Source: Pseudomonas sp. S09G 359
GTDB lineage: Bacteria; Pseudomonadota; Gammaproteobacteria; Pseudomonadales; Pseudomonadaceae
Assembly: GCF_002843605.1 (NCBI RefSeq)
Contig: NZ_CP025263.1
Coordinates: 5,237,501-5,301,500, forward strand
Direction of reading: 5' to 3'
Length of the DNA stretch: 64,000 bases
The position numbers were made by a program, and so were the translations under genes. The notes below the pieces were generated by a model. It made no database searches, was not told the DNA's origin, and saw only the letters and a program-made list of their open reading frames with translations. Within the stretch, counting starts at the first letter, position 1, and the number at the start of each line of letters is the position of its first letter. This document shows positions 1-9,350 of the stretch, piece after piece.

Positions 1-75
1 GTGCACTCGACAGGATTCGAACCTGTGACCGCTCGGTTCGTAGCCGAGTACTCTATCCAGCTGAGCTACGAGTGC
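1..75 (-). tRNA. tRNA-Arg (anticodon ACG), 3' end cut by window edge
   Basis: The reverse complement folds as a cloverleaf. The acceptor stem is GCACTCG/CGAGTGC, and the anticodon stem CTCGG/CCGAG encloses CTACGAA, so the anticodon is ACG. The T-arm contains GGTTCGAATCC. The last two bases of the encoded CCA lie outside the window. The gene body is identical to the second copy downstream, which suggests a local duplication. A34 is expected to be deaminated to inosine to read CGU/CGC/CGA. Confidence 0.97.
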
Positions 76-147
76 AGATTGTGTTTTTAGACCAGATCAC
101 AACTGGTTGGAGCCAAGTCACCTGCATTGCTGCAACTGACTCTTAAA

Positions 148-224
148 TGGTGCACTCGACAGGATTCGAACCTGTGACCGCTCGGTTCGTAGCCGAGTAC
201 TCTATCCAGCTGAGCTACGAGTGC
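148..224 (-). tRNA. tRNA-Arg (anticodon ACG), second copy
   Basis: A complete 77-nt tRNA including an encoded CCA, with the same acceptor, anticodon and T-arm sequences as the copy at the window edge. It lies about 70 bases from that copy in the same orientation, so the two are probably cotranscribed and processed from one precursor, with this copy 5'. Confidence 0.98.
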
Positions 225-332
225 ATTTGTTGCCGCGCATTATAGGCCGTTCAATCTCTATGTAAAGCTATTTTTTCGTTTAATTTCAACAACTTAGCGA
301 AAAAACCAGATTGCAACGTACTAAGCAAATAA

Positions 333-423
333 TGGCGGAGAACGGGGGATTCGAACCCCCGACACCCTTTTGAGGTGTACTCCCTTAGCAGGGGAGCGCC
401 TTCGGCCACTCGGCCAGCTCTCC
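333..423 (-). tRNA. tRNA-Ser (anticodon GCT)
   Basis: A 91-nt tRNA including CCA. The acceptor GGAGAGC pairs with GTTCTCC through one G-U pair, and the discriminator base is G. The anticodon stem CTCCC/GGGAG encloses CTGCTAA, giving anticodon GCT for AGC/AGU. A long variable arm, typical of serine tRNAs, lies between the anticodon and T stems. In Pseudomonas this gene usually follows rsmA, as here. Confidence 0.98.
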
Positions 424-437
424 GCAACACGGGGCGT

Positions 438-466
438 ATATTAACCACGTTCATCCCCGTTTGCAA
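438..466 (-). promoter_or_regulatory. sigma70-type promoter of tRNA-Ser
   Basis: On the minus strand TTGCAA (-35) is separated by 17 bases from TAATAT (-10). A GC-rich discriminator, ACGCCCCG, sits immediately before the tRNA. That discriminator type is characteristic of stringently controlled stable-RNA promoters. The assignment rests on motif spacing only. Confidence 0.65.
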
Positions 467-485
467 ACATAAAAAACGATAAAAA

Positions 486-674
486 TTAAAGGCTTGGTTC
501 TTCGTCCTTCTCTTTCTTGATCCGCAGGTAGATTTCCTCGCGGTGGACCGCTACCTCTTTCGGAGCGTTAACCCCGATACGTACTTGATTGCCTTTGACG
601 CCGAGCACGGTCACGGTGATTTCGCCATCACCGATAATCAGGCTTTCTGCGCAACGACGAGTCAGAATCAGCAT
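486..674 (-). CDS. rsmA: carbon storage regulator RsmA/CsrA
   Basis: A 62-residue protein starting MLILTRR, the invariant CsrA amino terminus. The beta-strand core contains [20 protein letters not shown] and the RNA-binding motif VAVHREEIY. CsrA dimers bind GGA motifs in mRNA leaders to control translation; in pseudomonads they act with RsmX/Y/Z small RNAs in the Gac/Rsm cascade controlling secondary metabolism, motility and biofilm. The start is the ATG at MLIL rather than the upstream in-frame MREEKG, because CsrA proteins begin at MLIL and GAGGAAAGG provides the ribosome site just before it. The neighbours lysC (upstream) and tRNA-Ser (downstream) match the conserved Pseudomonas order. Confidence 0.98.
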   Translation of the reverse strand: MLILTRRCAESLIIGDGEITVTVLGVKGNQVRIGVNAPKEVAVHREEIYLRIKKEKDEEPSL

Positions 675-804
675 ACCTTTCTCCTCACGCATTTCAGTTC
701 AGGAACAACAGTCTGCAAAAAAAAGGCGCTCGAGCCACGACCTGACGGCCACTGCCCTAACGGCCTAAGTATTGTCGAGCGCACACAAAAGACCATGCGC
801 CCTA

Positions 805-837
805 CAAAAAAATGAAAGGCGCGGTAAACCGCGCCTT
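805..837 (-). terminator. rho-independent terminator of lysC
   Basis: Read on the minus strand, a 9-bp stem AAGGCGCGG/CCGCGCCTT with a 4-nt loop follows the lysC stop and is followed by a U-rich tract (A-run at 806-812 on the plus strand). It separates lysC from rsmA, so rsmA probably has its own promoter in 675-800. Confidence 0.85.
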
Positions 838-850
838 CCTGGCATTGCTA

Positions 851-2092
851 TCACTCGCCCTGTCGGGCCGGAGCGTCCAGCTCAAACGCGGTGTGCAGCG
901 CGCGTACAGCCAGTTCCAGGTACTTCTCTTCGATCACCACCGAGACTTTGATTTCCGACGTGGAGATCATCTGGATGTTGATGCTTTCCTTGGCCAGGGC
1001 CTCGAACATGCGGCTGGCAACGCCGGCATGGGAACGCATACCCACGCCCACGATCGACACCTTGGCAATCTTGGTATCGCCGACCACTTCACGGGCGCCA
1101 ATCTCGCTCGCGGTGTTCTGCAGGATACGCTCGGCTGCATCGTACTCGTTGCGGTGCACGGTGAAGGTGAAATCGGTGGTGTTATCGTGCGAAACGTTCT
1201 GCACGATCATGTCGACTTCAATGTTCGCGCCACTGATAGGGCCGAGGATCTTGAACGCTACGCCCGGGGTGTCTGGCACGCCACGGATCGTCAGCTTGGC
1301 TTCATCGCGGTTGAAAGCGATGCCGGAAATGATCGGCTGTTCCATGGATTCCTCTTCATCAATAGTAATGAGGGTGCCCGGCCCCTCTTTGAAGCTGTGC
1401 AATACGCGCAGCGGAACGTTGTACTTGCCGGCGAACTCCACCGCACGAATCTGCAACACCTTGGAACCGAGGCTGGCCATTTCCAGCATCTCTTCAAAGG
1501 TGATCTTGTCCAGGCGCTGGGCCACGGACACCACACGCGGGTCGGTGGTATACACACCGTCCACATCGGTATAGATCTGGCATTCATCAGCCTTGAGGGC
1601 CGCTGCCAACGCCACACCGGTGGTGTCCGAACCGCCACGCCCGAGGGTGGTGATGTTGCCCTGCTCGTCCACACCCTGGAACCCTGCTACAACTACCACA
1701 CGCCCGGCTTTCAGGTCTGTGCGGATTTTCTGATCATCGATCTGCAGGATGCGCGCCTTGGTATGCGCACTGTCAGTCAGAATGCGCACCTGGCTGCCAG
1801 TGTAAGACACGGCCGGCACGCCACGCTTGTTCAGGGCCATGGCCAACAGGGCAATGGTCACCTGCTCGCCGGTGGACACAATCACATCCAGCTCGCGCGG
1901 CAGCGGTTGCTGGTCGCCACTGATTGCCTTGGCCAGATCGATCAGGCGATTGGTCTCACCGCTCATGGCCGACAGCACCACCACCAGGTCGTCGCCGGCA
2001 TCGCGGAATTTCTTAACCTTGTCGGCCACCTGCTCGATTCTTTCGACAGAGCCGACCGAGGTGCCTCCAAATTTCTGTACGATCAAAGCCAT
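851..2092 (-). CDS. lysC: aspartate kinase
   Basis: A 413-residue aspartokinase catalysing ATP-dependent phosphorylation of L-aspartate, the first step to lysine, threonine, methionine and diaminopimelate. The amino terminus [11 protein letters not shown] is the kinase signature; [13 protein letters not shown] and the [12 protein letters not shown] segment complete the nucleotide/aspartate site. Two ACT regulatory domains occupy roughly residues 265-410 and are expected to mediate feedback inhibition by lysine and threonine. The length matches single-function Pseudomonas aspartokinases. It lies downstream of alaS in the same orientation and ends at a clear terminator. Confidence 0.98.
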   Translation of the reverse strand: MALIVQKFGGTSVGSVERIEQVADKVKKFRDAGDDLVVVLSAMSGETNRLIDLAKAISGDQQPLPRELDVIVSTGEQVTIALLAMALNKRGVPAVSYTGSQVRILTDSAHTKARILQIDDQKIRTDLKAGRVVVVAGFQGVDEQGNITTLGRGGSDTTGVALAAALKADECQIYTDVDGVYTTDPRVVSVAQRLDKITFEEMLEMASLGSKVLQIRAVEFAGKYNVPLRVLHSFKEGPGTLITIDEEESMEQPIISGIAFNRDEAKLTIRGVPDTPGVAFKILGPISGANIEVDMIVQNVSHDNTTDFTFTVHRNEYDAAERILQNTASEIGAREVVGDTKIAKVSIVGVGMRSHAGVASRMFEALAKESINIQMISTSEIKVSVVIEEKYLELAVRALHTAFELDAPARQGE

Positions 2093-2189
2093 TTCTAAGC
2101 CGCCTCAGCCCGTAAAGGGGCGCCCAATAAACCAATCTTCAAGCAACCAGGCGAGCCCATGACTAGACCATGGGCTCATCCACAGCGCC

Positions 2190-4808
2190 TTAAATACCCG
2201 CCTCGACAAACGGCACGGTCAGGGCCAGGGCCGCGTCCAGGGCACCAGCGTCTACACCACCGCCTTGCGCCATGTCCGGACGACCACCGCCCTTCCCGCC
2301 CACTGTCGCGGCGGCTTGCTTCATCAAATCACCGGCCTTGAGTTGGCCAGTCAGGTCCTTGGTTACACCGGCAACCAGAACGACCTTATCCTCATGGACA
2401 CTGCCGAGCAGGATCACTGCGCGGCCGAGCTTGTTCTTCAACTGATCGACCAGGGCCAACAGCGCCTTGCCATCCTGACCGTCCAGGCGCGCAGCCAGGA
2501 CTTTCACGTCCTTGACGTCCACCGCAGCAGCCGACAGATCGTCGCCCGCCGCACTGGCTGCCTTGGCTTGCAACTGCTCCAGCTGTTTCTCCAGCGCACG
2601 GTTGCGCTCCAGCACGGCGGACAGTTTGTCGATCAGGTTGTCGCGGCTGCCCTTGACCAGGCTGGCCGCTTCCTTGAGTTGTTCTTCAGCCGCATTCAGG
2701 TAGGCCAGGGCCGCAGCGCCAGTCACCGCTTCAATACGACGTACACCGGAAGCCACACCGCCTTCGCTGATGATTTTCAGCAGGCCGATGTCACCGGTAC
2801 GGTTGGCGTGGATACCGCCGCACAGCTCCACCGAGAAGTCGCCGCCCATGCTCAGTACGCGCACGTTGTCGCCGTACTTCTCGCCGAACAGCGCCATGGC
2901 GCCCTTGGCCTTGGCGGTTTCGATGTCGGTTTCTTCAGTTTCGACCGGGGTATTCTGGCGCACCTGGGCGTTGACGATATCTTCCAGCGCCTTGATCTGC
3001 TCCGGCTTGATCGCTTCAAAGTGGCTGAAGTCGAAGCGCAGGCGCTGGCTATCGACCAACGAACCCTTCTGCTGGACGTGCTCGCCCAACACCTGGCGCA
3101 ACGCGGCGTGCAGCAAGTGCGTGGCCGAGTGGTTCAGCGCGGTGGCATGGCGTACGTCGGCATCGACCTGGGTGTCGACCGGCGCGCCCACCGTCAGGTT
3201 GCCCAGCACCAGCACACCGTGATGCAGGAACGCACCGCCGGTCTTGGTGGTGTCGCGCACTTCAAAGCGGCCGGAGGTCGAGCTCAGGAAGCCACAGTCG
3301 CCTACCTGGCCACCGGACTCGGCGTAGAACGGGGTCTGGTCCAGGACCACGACCGCCTCGTCGCCTTCGTTCAACACGTCGACCGACTTGCCGTCTTTAT
3401 AGAGGGCAACGATCTTGGCCGAGCCAACGGTGGCGCTGTAGCCAGTGAATTCGGTCGGTACGTCAACCTTGACGAGGGTGTTGTAGTCCAGGCCAAAGGA
3501 GCTGGCGGAACGCGCGCGCACGCGCTGGGCCTCCATCTCACGCTCGAAACCGGCCTCATCGATGGTCAGCTCACGCTCACGGGCGATGTCGGCGGTCAGG
3601 TCCATCGGGAAACCGTAGGTGTCATACAGCTTGAACACCACGTCGCCCGGCACCACGGTGCCTTTAAGCTCGGCCAGGTCCTGCTCCAGAATCTTCAGGC
3701 CGTGTTCCAGGGTCTTGGAGAATTGCTCCTCCTCGGCCTTGAGCACGCGCTCGATGTTGCCCTGCTGCTGCTTGAGTTCCGGGAAGGCTTCGCCCATCTC
3801 GGCAACCAGTGCGGCAACGATTTTGTAGAAGAAGCTGCCAGTGGCGCCCAGCTTGTTACCGTGGCGGCAAGCGCGACGGATGATGCGACGCAGCACATAG
3901 CCACGGCCTTCGTTGGACGGCAGTACACCGTCGGCAATCAGGAAGCCGCAGGAACGGATGTGGTCCGACACCACTTTGAGCGAAGACTGGTTTTCATTGG
4001 CGCAGCCAATGGCCGCCGCCGACGCGCTCAGCAGGTTGGTGAACAGGTCGATTTCATAGTTGGAGTGCACGTGCTGCATGACCGCACTGATCCGCTCCAG
4101 GCCCATGCCGGTATCCACCGACGGCGCCGGCAGCGGATGCAACACGCCGTCGGCGGTGCGGTTGAACTGCATGAACACGTTGTTCCAGATCTCGATGTAA
4201 CGGTCGCCATCCTCTTCCGGCGAGCCCGGTGGGCCGCCCCAGATGTCGGCGCCGTGGTCGTAGAAGATCTCGGTGCAAGGGCCGCACGGGCCGGTATCGC
4301 CCATGGTCCAGAAGTTGTCGGACGCGTACGGCGCGCCTTTGTTGTCGCCGATGCGGATCATGCGCTCAGCGGGCACGCCGATTTCCTGGGTCCAGATGTC
4401 ATACGCTTCGTCGTCCGTCGCGTAGACGGTGACCCAGAGTTTTTCCTTCGGCAGCTTCAGCACGCCGGTCAGGAAGGTCCAGGCGAAGGTAATCGCGTCT
4501 TTCTTGAAATAGTCACCGAAGCTGAAGTTACCCAGCATTTCGAAGAAGGTGTGGTGGCGTGCGGTGTAACCGACGTTTTCCAGGTCGCTGTTCTTACCGC
4601 CGGCGCGTACGCACTTCTGGCTGCTGGTGGCGCGGGTGTACGCGCGCTTTTCCTGGCCCAGGAAGCAGTCCTTGAACTGGTTCATCCCCGCGTTAGTGAA
4701 CAGCAGGGTGGGGTCATTGCCTGGGATCAAGGAGCTGGAGGCGACACGGGTGTGTCCTTGCTCCTCGAAGAAGCGAAGGAAGGCTTCACGGATTTCTGCG
4801 CTTTTCAT
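2190..4808 (-). CDS. alaS: alanyl-tRNA synthetase
   Basis: An 872-residue class II synthetase that charges tRNA-Ala and edits Ser/Gly-tRNA-Ala. The amino terminus [19 protein letters not shown] and the catalytic segment near residues 20-240 are typical. The editing domain shows [11 protein letters not shown], and [13 protein letters not shown] provides the second zinc-binding part. The C-Ala domain ends with [15 protein letters not shown]. The start is the ATG at MKSAEIR; an in-frame extension of 22 codons upstream has no family support. It is probably cotranscribed with lysC, 97 bases downstream. Confidence 0.98.
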   Translation of the reverse strand: MKSAEIREAFLRFFEEQGHTRVASSSLIPGNDPTLLFTNAGMNQFKDCFLGQEKRAYTRATSSQKCVRAGGKNSDLENVGYTARHHTFFEMLGNFSFGDYFKKDAITFAWTFLTGVLKLPKEKLWVTVYATDDEAYDIWTQEIGVPAERMIRIGDNKGAPYASDNFWTMGDTGPCGPCTEIFYDHGADIWGGPPGSPEEDGDRYIEIWNNVFMQFNRTADGVLHPLPAPSVDTGMGLERISAVMQHVHSNYEIDLFTNLLSASAAAIGCANENQSSLKVVSDHIRSCGFLIADGVLPSNEGRGYVLRRIIRRACRHGNKLGATGSFFYKIVAALVAEMGEAFPELKQQQGNIERVLKAEEEQFSKTLEHGLKILEQDLAELKGTVVPGDVVFKLYDTYGFPMDLTADIARERELTIDEAGFEREMEAQRVRARSASSFGLDYNTLVKVDVPTEFTGYSATVGSAKIVALYKDGKSVDVLNEGDEAVVVLDQTPFYAESGGQVGDCGFLSSTSGRFEVRDTTKTGGAFLHHGVLVLGNLTVGAPVDTQVDADVRHATALNHSATHLLHAALRQVLGEHVQQKGSLVDSQRLRFDFSHFEAIKPEQIKALEDIVNAQVRQNTPVETEETDIETAKAKGAMALFGEKYGDNVRVLSMGGDFSVELCGGIHANRTGDIGLLKIISEGGVASGVRRIEAVTGAAALAYLNAAEEQLKEAASLVKGSRDNLIDKLSAVLERNRALEKQLEQLQAKAASAAGDDLSAAAVDVKDVKVLAARLDGQDGKALLALVDQLKNKLGRAVILLGSVHEDKVVLVAGVTKDLTGQLKAGDLMKQAAATVGGKGGGRPDMAQGGGVDAGALDAALALTVPFVEAGI

Positions 4809-4954
4809 TAGGTTCTTCCACGGAGGCTGCGGCCAAAGGCCAGTGCGCAACATCATCAGACGGAGCGACGGCAAAGGGCCGCATTATATCGGCCCTTTGC
4901 CGGTGGTACAGCGTGTTTATGCGATAGAGCGGTTCAATTAGACGGTCTGCACGA

Positions 4955-5959
4955 TCATTTGCGTGAAAATTCGACGAATGCCTGCAGCACCTGCTCGATC
5001 TGCGCGCGGCTCACATCCAAATGAGTGACCATGCGCAAGCGCGGCGCGGCGCTCAACTTGATCCCGCGCTCGGCGGCAAAGGCCTTCAAGGCCGGGGCCT
5101 GGTCGCCGATCTGCACGTAGACCATGTTGGTCTGCACCGGCTCCACGCTGTAGCCGACCTTGCGCAATTCATCGCCCAGCCATTGGGCGTTGGCGTGGTC
5201 GTCGGCCAGGCGCTGCACCTGGTGATCCAGCGCATACAGCCCCGCCGCCGCCAACGAACCGGCCTGGCGCATGCCGCCACCGACCATCTTGCGCAAACGC
5301 CGCGCCTTGGCGATCAACGCCGTGGAACCGCACAGCACCGAGCCGATCGGCGCGCCGAGGCCCTTGGACAGGCACACCGACACCGAATCGAAATGCTGTG
5401 CAATCTCCCGCGCATCCACCCCCAGCTTGACCGCTGCGTTGTAGAGCCGCGCGCCATCCAAGTGCAGGGCCAGGCCATGTTCACGGGTAAATGCGCGCGC
5501 CTTGGCCAGGTACTCCAACGGCAGCACCTTGCCCTGCATGGTGTTTTCCAACGCCAGCAAGCGGGTGCGGGCGAAGTGGAAGTCATCCGGCTTGATCGCT
5601 TCCAGCACCTGGGCCAGGTCGAGAGAGCCGTCGGCCTGCACTTCCAGCGGCTGCGGCTGGATCGAGCCGAGTACCGCCGCGCCGCCGCCTTCGTATTTGT
5701 AGGTGTGGGCCTGCTGGCCGACGATGTATTCCTCGCCCCGCTCACAATGGGCCATCAACGCCAGCAGGTTGCTCATGGTGCCGGTGGGCACGAACAACGC
5801 GGCGGCGAACCCCAGGCGCTTGGCCAGCTCGGCCTCCAGGTGGTTGACGCTGGGGTCTTCGCCATACACGTCATCGCCGCTGACGGCGGTGGCCATGGCG
5901 TCGAGCATGCCTGGGGTGGGCTGGGTCACGGTGTCGCTGCGCAGGTCAATCACGGTCAT
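4955..5959 (-). CDS. ltaE: low-specificity L-threonine aldolase
   Basis: A 334-residue fold-type I PLP enzyme cleaving L-threonine/L-allo-threonine to glycine and acetaldehyde. [18 protein letters not shown] is the classical aldolase start; GDDVYGEDP and [11 protein letters not shown] follow. The PLP lysine is in [14 protein letters not shown], near residue 200. The in-frame extension upstream (MALPAV...) is rejected because a Shine-Dalgarno AGAGG lies before MTVID. It is followed downstream by alaS, with about 150 bases between, and is divergent from ribH2. Confidence 0.93.
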   Translation of the reverse strand: MTVIDLRSDTVTQPTPGMLDAMATAVSGDDVYGEDPSVNHLEAELAKRLGFAAALFVPTGTMSNLLALMAHCERGEEYIVGQQAHTYKYEGGGAAVLGSIQPQPLEVQADGSLDLAQVLEAIKPDDFHFARTRLLALENTMQGKVLPLEYLAKARAFTREHGLALHLDGARLYNAAVKLGVDAREIAQHFDSVSVCLSKGLGAPIGSVLCGSTALIAKARRLRKMVGGGMRQAGSLAAAGLYALDHQVQRLADDHANAQWLGDELRKVGYSVEPVQTNMVYVQIGDQAPALKAFAAERGIKLSAAPRLRMVTHLDVSRAQIEQVLQAFVEFSRK

Positions 5960-6149
5960 CAAACAGGCCTCTGACGGGTGGGGACGTATTGTTCTAGTAA
6001 CGATTACTGCGGGCAACGCCACGGAATATCAAGCCCCAGCTGCATTCAATCGAATACCAACCAAACTAACCGATATAGGTTATCGATACGGCGATCGTGC
6101 AGTTTTTGAAAAACCATGTTAAAAACTCTCCGCCGCCAGGGTTCTGGCG

Positions 6150-6318
6150 GCAACGTTCTCAGGGCGGGGTGTAATTCCCCACCGGCGGTAATTACACGCA
6201 ATGTGTATAGCCCGCGAGCGCTTGGCGCCTCGAACTGCTCACGCAGGACGGCGGCAAGGTCAGCAGACCCGGTGTGATCCCGGGGCCGACGGTCATAGTC
6301 CGGATGAAGAGAGAACGG
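6150..6318 (+). promoter_or_regulatory. FMN riboswitch (RFN element)
   Basis: The conserved RFN blocks are present in order: GTTCTCAGGGCGGGGTG (from 6155), CCCCACCGGCGGTAA, a variable arm, CAGCAGACCCGGTGTGA, CCGGGGCCGACGGTCATAGT and GATGAAGAGAGAAC. The outer stem GTTCTC/GAGAAC closes the aptamer. FMN binding is expected to lower expression of the downstream lumazine synthase. A further hairpin follows at about 6329-6367 (AAGGG/CCCTT with CGCACAC/GTGTTTGCG). Confidence 0.95.
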
Positions 6319-6386
6319 GATTGGCACCTAAGGGCCGCACACCCATTGTGTTTGCGTACCCTTAAATCCCATTCGATTCATAACGC

Positions 6387-6409
6387 CCTGTTTTTTTCTT
6401 AAACAGGAG
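6387..6409 (+). promoter_or_regulatory. hairpin overlapping the ribH2 Shine-Dalgarno
   Basis: CCTGTTT (6387-6393) can pair with AAACAGG (6401-6407) around a 7-nt loop. The 3' arm overlaps the ribosome-binding sequence AGGAG at 6405-6409, eight bases before the ribH2 ATG. Together with the RFN aptamer upstream this suggests translational control by SD sequestration. The pairing is seen in the sequence; its role is inferred. Confidence 0.5.
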
Positions 6410-6416
6410 TCAGAAC

Positions 6417-6926
6417 ATGCAACCCACCGCAATCGACAGCAAAAGCAAAAACCATCACGGCGAGCGCGTCGCGTTTATCCAGGCCTGCTGGCACAAGGAT
6501 ATTGTCGACCAATCGCGCAAAGGCTTCCTCGCCGAAATGATCGCCCAGGGCTACCAGGAATCGGACATCGATTTCTTTGAAGTCGGCGGCGCCTTTGAAA
6601 TGCCCCTGCACGCCAAGCTGCTGGCCAAGACCGGCCGCTACGCCGGTATCGTTGCCGCTGCGCTGGTGGTGGACGGCGGCATCTACCGCCACGAATTCGT
6701 CGCCCAGTCGGTGGTCAGCGGCCTGATGCAAGTGCAGCTGGAAACTGAAGTGCCAGTGTTCTCGGTGTCCCTGACCCCGCACCACTTCCACGCCGGCAGC
6801 GAGCACCACGCGTTCTTCCACGATCACTTCGTGCACAAGGGCCAGGAAGCTGCGAAGACCTGCGCCGACACCCTGCACAAGGTCCGCGCGATCCGTCGCA
6901 GCGAGCCGCGTGCTGTAGCGGTCTAA
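6417..6926 (+). CDS. ribH2: type II 6,7-dimethyl-8-ribityllumazine synthase
   Basis: A 169-residue protein catalysing condensation of 5-amino-6-ribitylaminouracil with dihydroxybutanone phosphate, the penultimate riboflavin step. Segments such as FIQACWHKDIVDQSRK, GGAFEMPLHAKLLA, YAGIVAAALVVDGGIYRHEF and SLTPHHFH resemble the decameric RibH2 of Brucella/Mesorhizobium rather than the icosahedral RibH of the rib operon. It stands alone behind an FMN riboswitch, so it is likely a second, flavin-responsive copy. The start ATG has AGGAG eight bases upstream. Its last codons (RAVAV) form one edge of the tandem repeat unit that follows. Confidence 0.93.
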   Translation: MQPTAIDSKSKNHHGERVAFIQACWHKDIVDQSRKGFLAEMIAQGYQESDIDFFEVGGAFEMPLHAKLLAKTGRYAGIVAAALVVDGGIYRHEFVAQSVVSGLMQVQLETEVPVFSVSLTPHHFHAGSEHHAFFHDHFVHKGQEAAKTCADTLHKVRAIRRSEPRAVAV

Positions 6927-8051
6927 GCAACACTGCAAAACCAATGTGGGAGGGGGCTTGCTCCCGATGGCGGTGCATCAGCTACAGGTGAGCTGGCTGA
7001 CACACTGCTATCGGGGGCAAGCCCCCTCCCACATTTGGCCGAGTGAATCTCGGGATCTAGAGTCGGGCACACTCAATATCCCTGCTCGTGCTGTAGCGGC
7101 CTAAGCAACACCGCAAAACCAATGTGGGAGGGGGCTTGCCCCCGATGGCGGTGCATCAGCTACAGGTGAGCTGGCTGACACACTGCTATCGGGGGCAAGC
7201 CCCCTCCCACATTTGGATCCGGTTAAGCCTTGAGATCTAGGCCAACCCGGCATCCATAGTCGGCACACTCAATATCCCTGCTCGTGCTGTAGCGGCCTAA
7301 GCAACACTGCAAAATATATGTGGGAGGGGGCTTGCCCCCGATGGCGGTGCATCAGCTACAGGTGAGCTGGCTGACACACTGCTATCGGGGGCAAGCCCCC
7401 TCCCACATTTGGATCCGGTTAAGCCTTGAGATCTAGGCCAACCCGGCATCCATAGTCGGCACACTCAATATCCTTGCTCGTGCTGTAGCGGCCTAAGCAA
7501 CACTGCAAAACCATTGTGGGAGGGGGCTTGCTCCCGATGGCGGTGCATCAGCTAAATATAAGCTGGCTGACACACTGCTATCGGGGGCAAGCCCCCTCCC
7601 ACATTTGGCCGAGTGAATTTCGGGATCTAGGCCAACCCGGCGGCACACTCAATATCCCTGCTCGCGCTGTAGCGGCCCAAGCAACACTGCAAAACCAATG
7701 TGGGAGGGGGCTTGCTCCCGATGGCGGTGTATCAGCTACAGGTGAGCTGGCTGACACACTGCTATCAGGGGCAAGCCCCCTCCCACATTTGGATCCGGTT
7801 AAGCCTTGAGATCTAGACCAACCCGGCATCCATAGTCGGCATACTCAATATCCCTGCTCATGCTGTAGCGGCCTAAGCAACACTGCAAAACCAATGTGGG
7901 AGGGGGCTTGCCCCCGATGGCGGTGCATCAGCTAAATATAAGCTGGCTGACACACTGCTATCGGGGGCAAGCCCCCTCCCACATTTGACCGAGTGAATCT
8001 AGGGATCTAGGCCAACCCGGCATCCGTGGTCGGCACAATCAATATCCCTGC
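6909..8051. repeat. six-unit tandem array of REPIN plus flanking gene 3' ends
   Basis: Six REP doublets lie at about 6943-7036, 7121-7214, 7318-7410, 7513-7606, 7697-7790 and 7893-7986. Each has arms GTGGGAGGGGGCTTGC and GGCAAGCCCCCTCCCAC around a roughly 50-base loop. Units repeat every 178-198 bases. Between consecutive REPINs lies the antisense 3' end of astE (stop plus about 14 codons, up to ATATCCCTGC) joined directly to the 3' end of ribH2 (CGTGCTGTAGCGG.CTAA). Thus the duplicated unit is the whole convergent intergenic region with both gene ends. Two loop types (CTACAGGTGAGCT and CTAAATATAAGCT) and two flank types (GGCCGAG and GGATCCGG) are mixed among the copies. Confidence 0.9.
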
Positions 8052-9011
8052 CCGCAAGCCATTCTTGACCTTCGGGTTGGGGAAGATGATGCGCGCGCCC
8101 TCCTCCTCGATCACCCAGCGGGTCATGGCCACGTCTTCGGCCAACAGATAGCCCGGCGCCAACGGCGAAAAGTTTTCCACGTCCGCCGGCAGGTGCATCA
8201 GGAAGGCATCGCTGTGCTTGATGACTTCCCGGGACACGGCAAACAGTTGCAGGCCGTCCAGGCTCTCGGTCACCGGCTCGTTGCCCTCGATGATCTGCTT
8301 GAGGCGGGTTTCCAGGCGGGACACGTCCACGCCCTGGTTCTGCCCGAACGGCCGCGCCTTGCCCAGTTCCAAGGTGAAGGCTTCGGCGTGCAGCTGCTCG
8401 TAGGTAAACGCGGTGAAGGTGATCGAGGTTTTGTTCTGCAGCAGCACCGCCTGCATGCCGGCGGCGTTCAGGCGCGCCAGCTCGTGGCGTGAGTGCTGGC
8501 GCCCTTCCTTCCACGGATAGAGGGCAAACTGCTCGATCTTCGAGCCGCGAATGGCGGTGTGCAGGTCGTAATGCAGGCGCGAACGGCCCGGCAGGCTGAA
8601 GAAGCTGCGTGCCAGTTGCTCAAGCTCGGCGGCGCGCATGGCTTCGGGGCCGATGTTTTGTTCATGCCGGCCATTGAACAGCCGGTTGACGTCCAGCTCG
8701 AGGTAACGCTCGCCGCGGCGCATGGCCTCGGGGTTCCCGAACAGGAACAGAATACGGGTGCGGGGCTTGATCTCCCCACGGGCGATGCCATGCAACAGGC
8801 GGTCGAGCAGTTCGATCGGCGCGGTTTCGTTGCCATGGATGCCGGACGACAGCAGCAGGTCGGCGCCGCTGTCCAAGGCCTGCGGCGGGCGCACTTCAAG
8901 CGCGCCCTCGCTGAGCCAGCGCATCTGCACGCCGTCGACAGTCAGTTGAATTTTTTGCGCCGGTTCACGACCGGCGAGGGTCAGTTCAAGCAGTTTGCCA
9001 AGGGCGAGCAT
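8007..9011 (-). CDS. astE: succinylglutamate desuccinylase
   Basis: A 334-residue zinc carboxypeptidase-like enzyme that hydrolyses N-succinylglutamate to succinate and glutamate, the last step of the arginine succinyltransferase (AST) pathway. The zinc motif [13 protein letters not shown] (about residues 54-66) and the second ligand region [10 protein letters not shown] (near 148) are the AstE signature. The length equals the family norm. It is the last gene of the aru operon. Its final 14 codons are copied five times in the adjoining tandem array; the functional copy is the one continuous with the reading frame. Confidence 0.97.
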   Translation of the reverse strand: MLALGKLLELTLAGREPAQKIQLTVDGVQMRWLSEGALEVRPPQALDSGADLLLSSGIHGNETAPIELLDRLLHGIARGEIKPRTRILFLFGNPEAMRRGERYLELDVNRLFNGRHEQNIGPEAMRAAELEQLARSFFSLPGRSRLHYDLHTAIRGSKIEQFALYPWKEGRQHSRHELARLNAAGMQAVLLQNKTSITFTAFTYEQLHAEAFTLELGKARPFGQNQGVDVSRLETRLKQIIEGNEPVTESLDGLQLFAVSREVIKHSDAFLMHLPADVENFSPLAPGYLLAEDVAMTRWVIEEEGARIIFPNPKVKNGLRAGILIVPTTDAGLA

Positions 9012-9022
9012 AAGCAGCTTCC

Positions 9023-9313
9023 TTAGTGGTTGCAGCCAGGACCGTGGACGTGATCGTCGTCATCACCTTCAACGTCGGCCGGTTCCATTTCCAGTTGCAG
9101 GCTCATCAGGTTGGTGGCCAATGGGCGCATCAGCAAGTTGGCGTACTCGGCGTCGCCTTCTTCCACGTCCACGCCGATCAGCAGTTGGCCACGGCCGTCG
9201 TGCTGGATCCAGATTTCCTTGCCCTGCCAGACCACGGCGACGCGGGTGCAGGAAGTTTCCAGCTGGGTGCCGTCGGTGTCTTCAAGAATCAGTTTCAGGG
9301 TGTCGGTGGTCAT
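9023..9313 (-). CDS. conserved small protein of the aru operon
   Basis: A 96-residue protein of unknown function between astB and astE, the position held by PA0900 in P. aeruginosa. No catalytic motif is recognised. The amino-terminal two thirds read as alternating beta strands ([29 protein letters not shown]), and the carboxyl end is acidic and histidine-rich ([13 protein letters not shown]), possibly a metal-binding tail. The tight spacing to astE (11 bases) indicates cotranscription with the AST genes. Confidence 0.85.
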   Translation of the reverse strand: MTTDTLKLILEDTDGTQLETSCTRVAVVWQGKEIWIQHDGRGQLLIGVDVEEGDAEYANLLMRPLATNLMSLQLEMEPADVEGDDDDHVHGPGCNH

Positions 9314-9350
9314 AAAGAGTTCTCGGCCATAGGGCGTAAAAGAGGGTGCG

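Noticed and set aside
1..224. Duplicated tRNA-Arg as an integration scar
   Set aside because: Both copies are full-length and functional-looking with no integrase nearby; tandem identical tRNA genes are common.
812..2098. 428-codon open frame opposite lysC
   Set aside because: It mirrors the lysC codon bias; no ribosome site or recognisable domain, and it starts inside the lysC terminator.
2265..4811. 848-codon open frame on the plus strand opposite alaS
   Set aside because: It is exactly antisense to a complete, motif-perfect alaS. Long antisense frames are expected in high-GC codon-biased genes, and it has no family match.
7516..7829. Small open frames within the REPIN array (7516-7809 plus, 7578-7829 minus)
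   Set aside because: They consist of REP arm translation that recurs wherever REPs occur, and have no ribosome site.
6909..8051. CRISPR array
   Set aside because: The units are ~178-198 bases and contain inverted REP arms and copies of gene ends; there are no short direct repeats with unique spacers and no cas genes.
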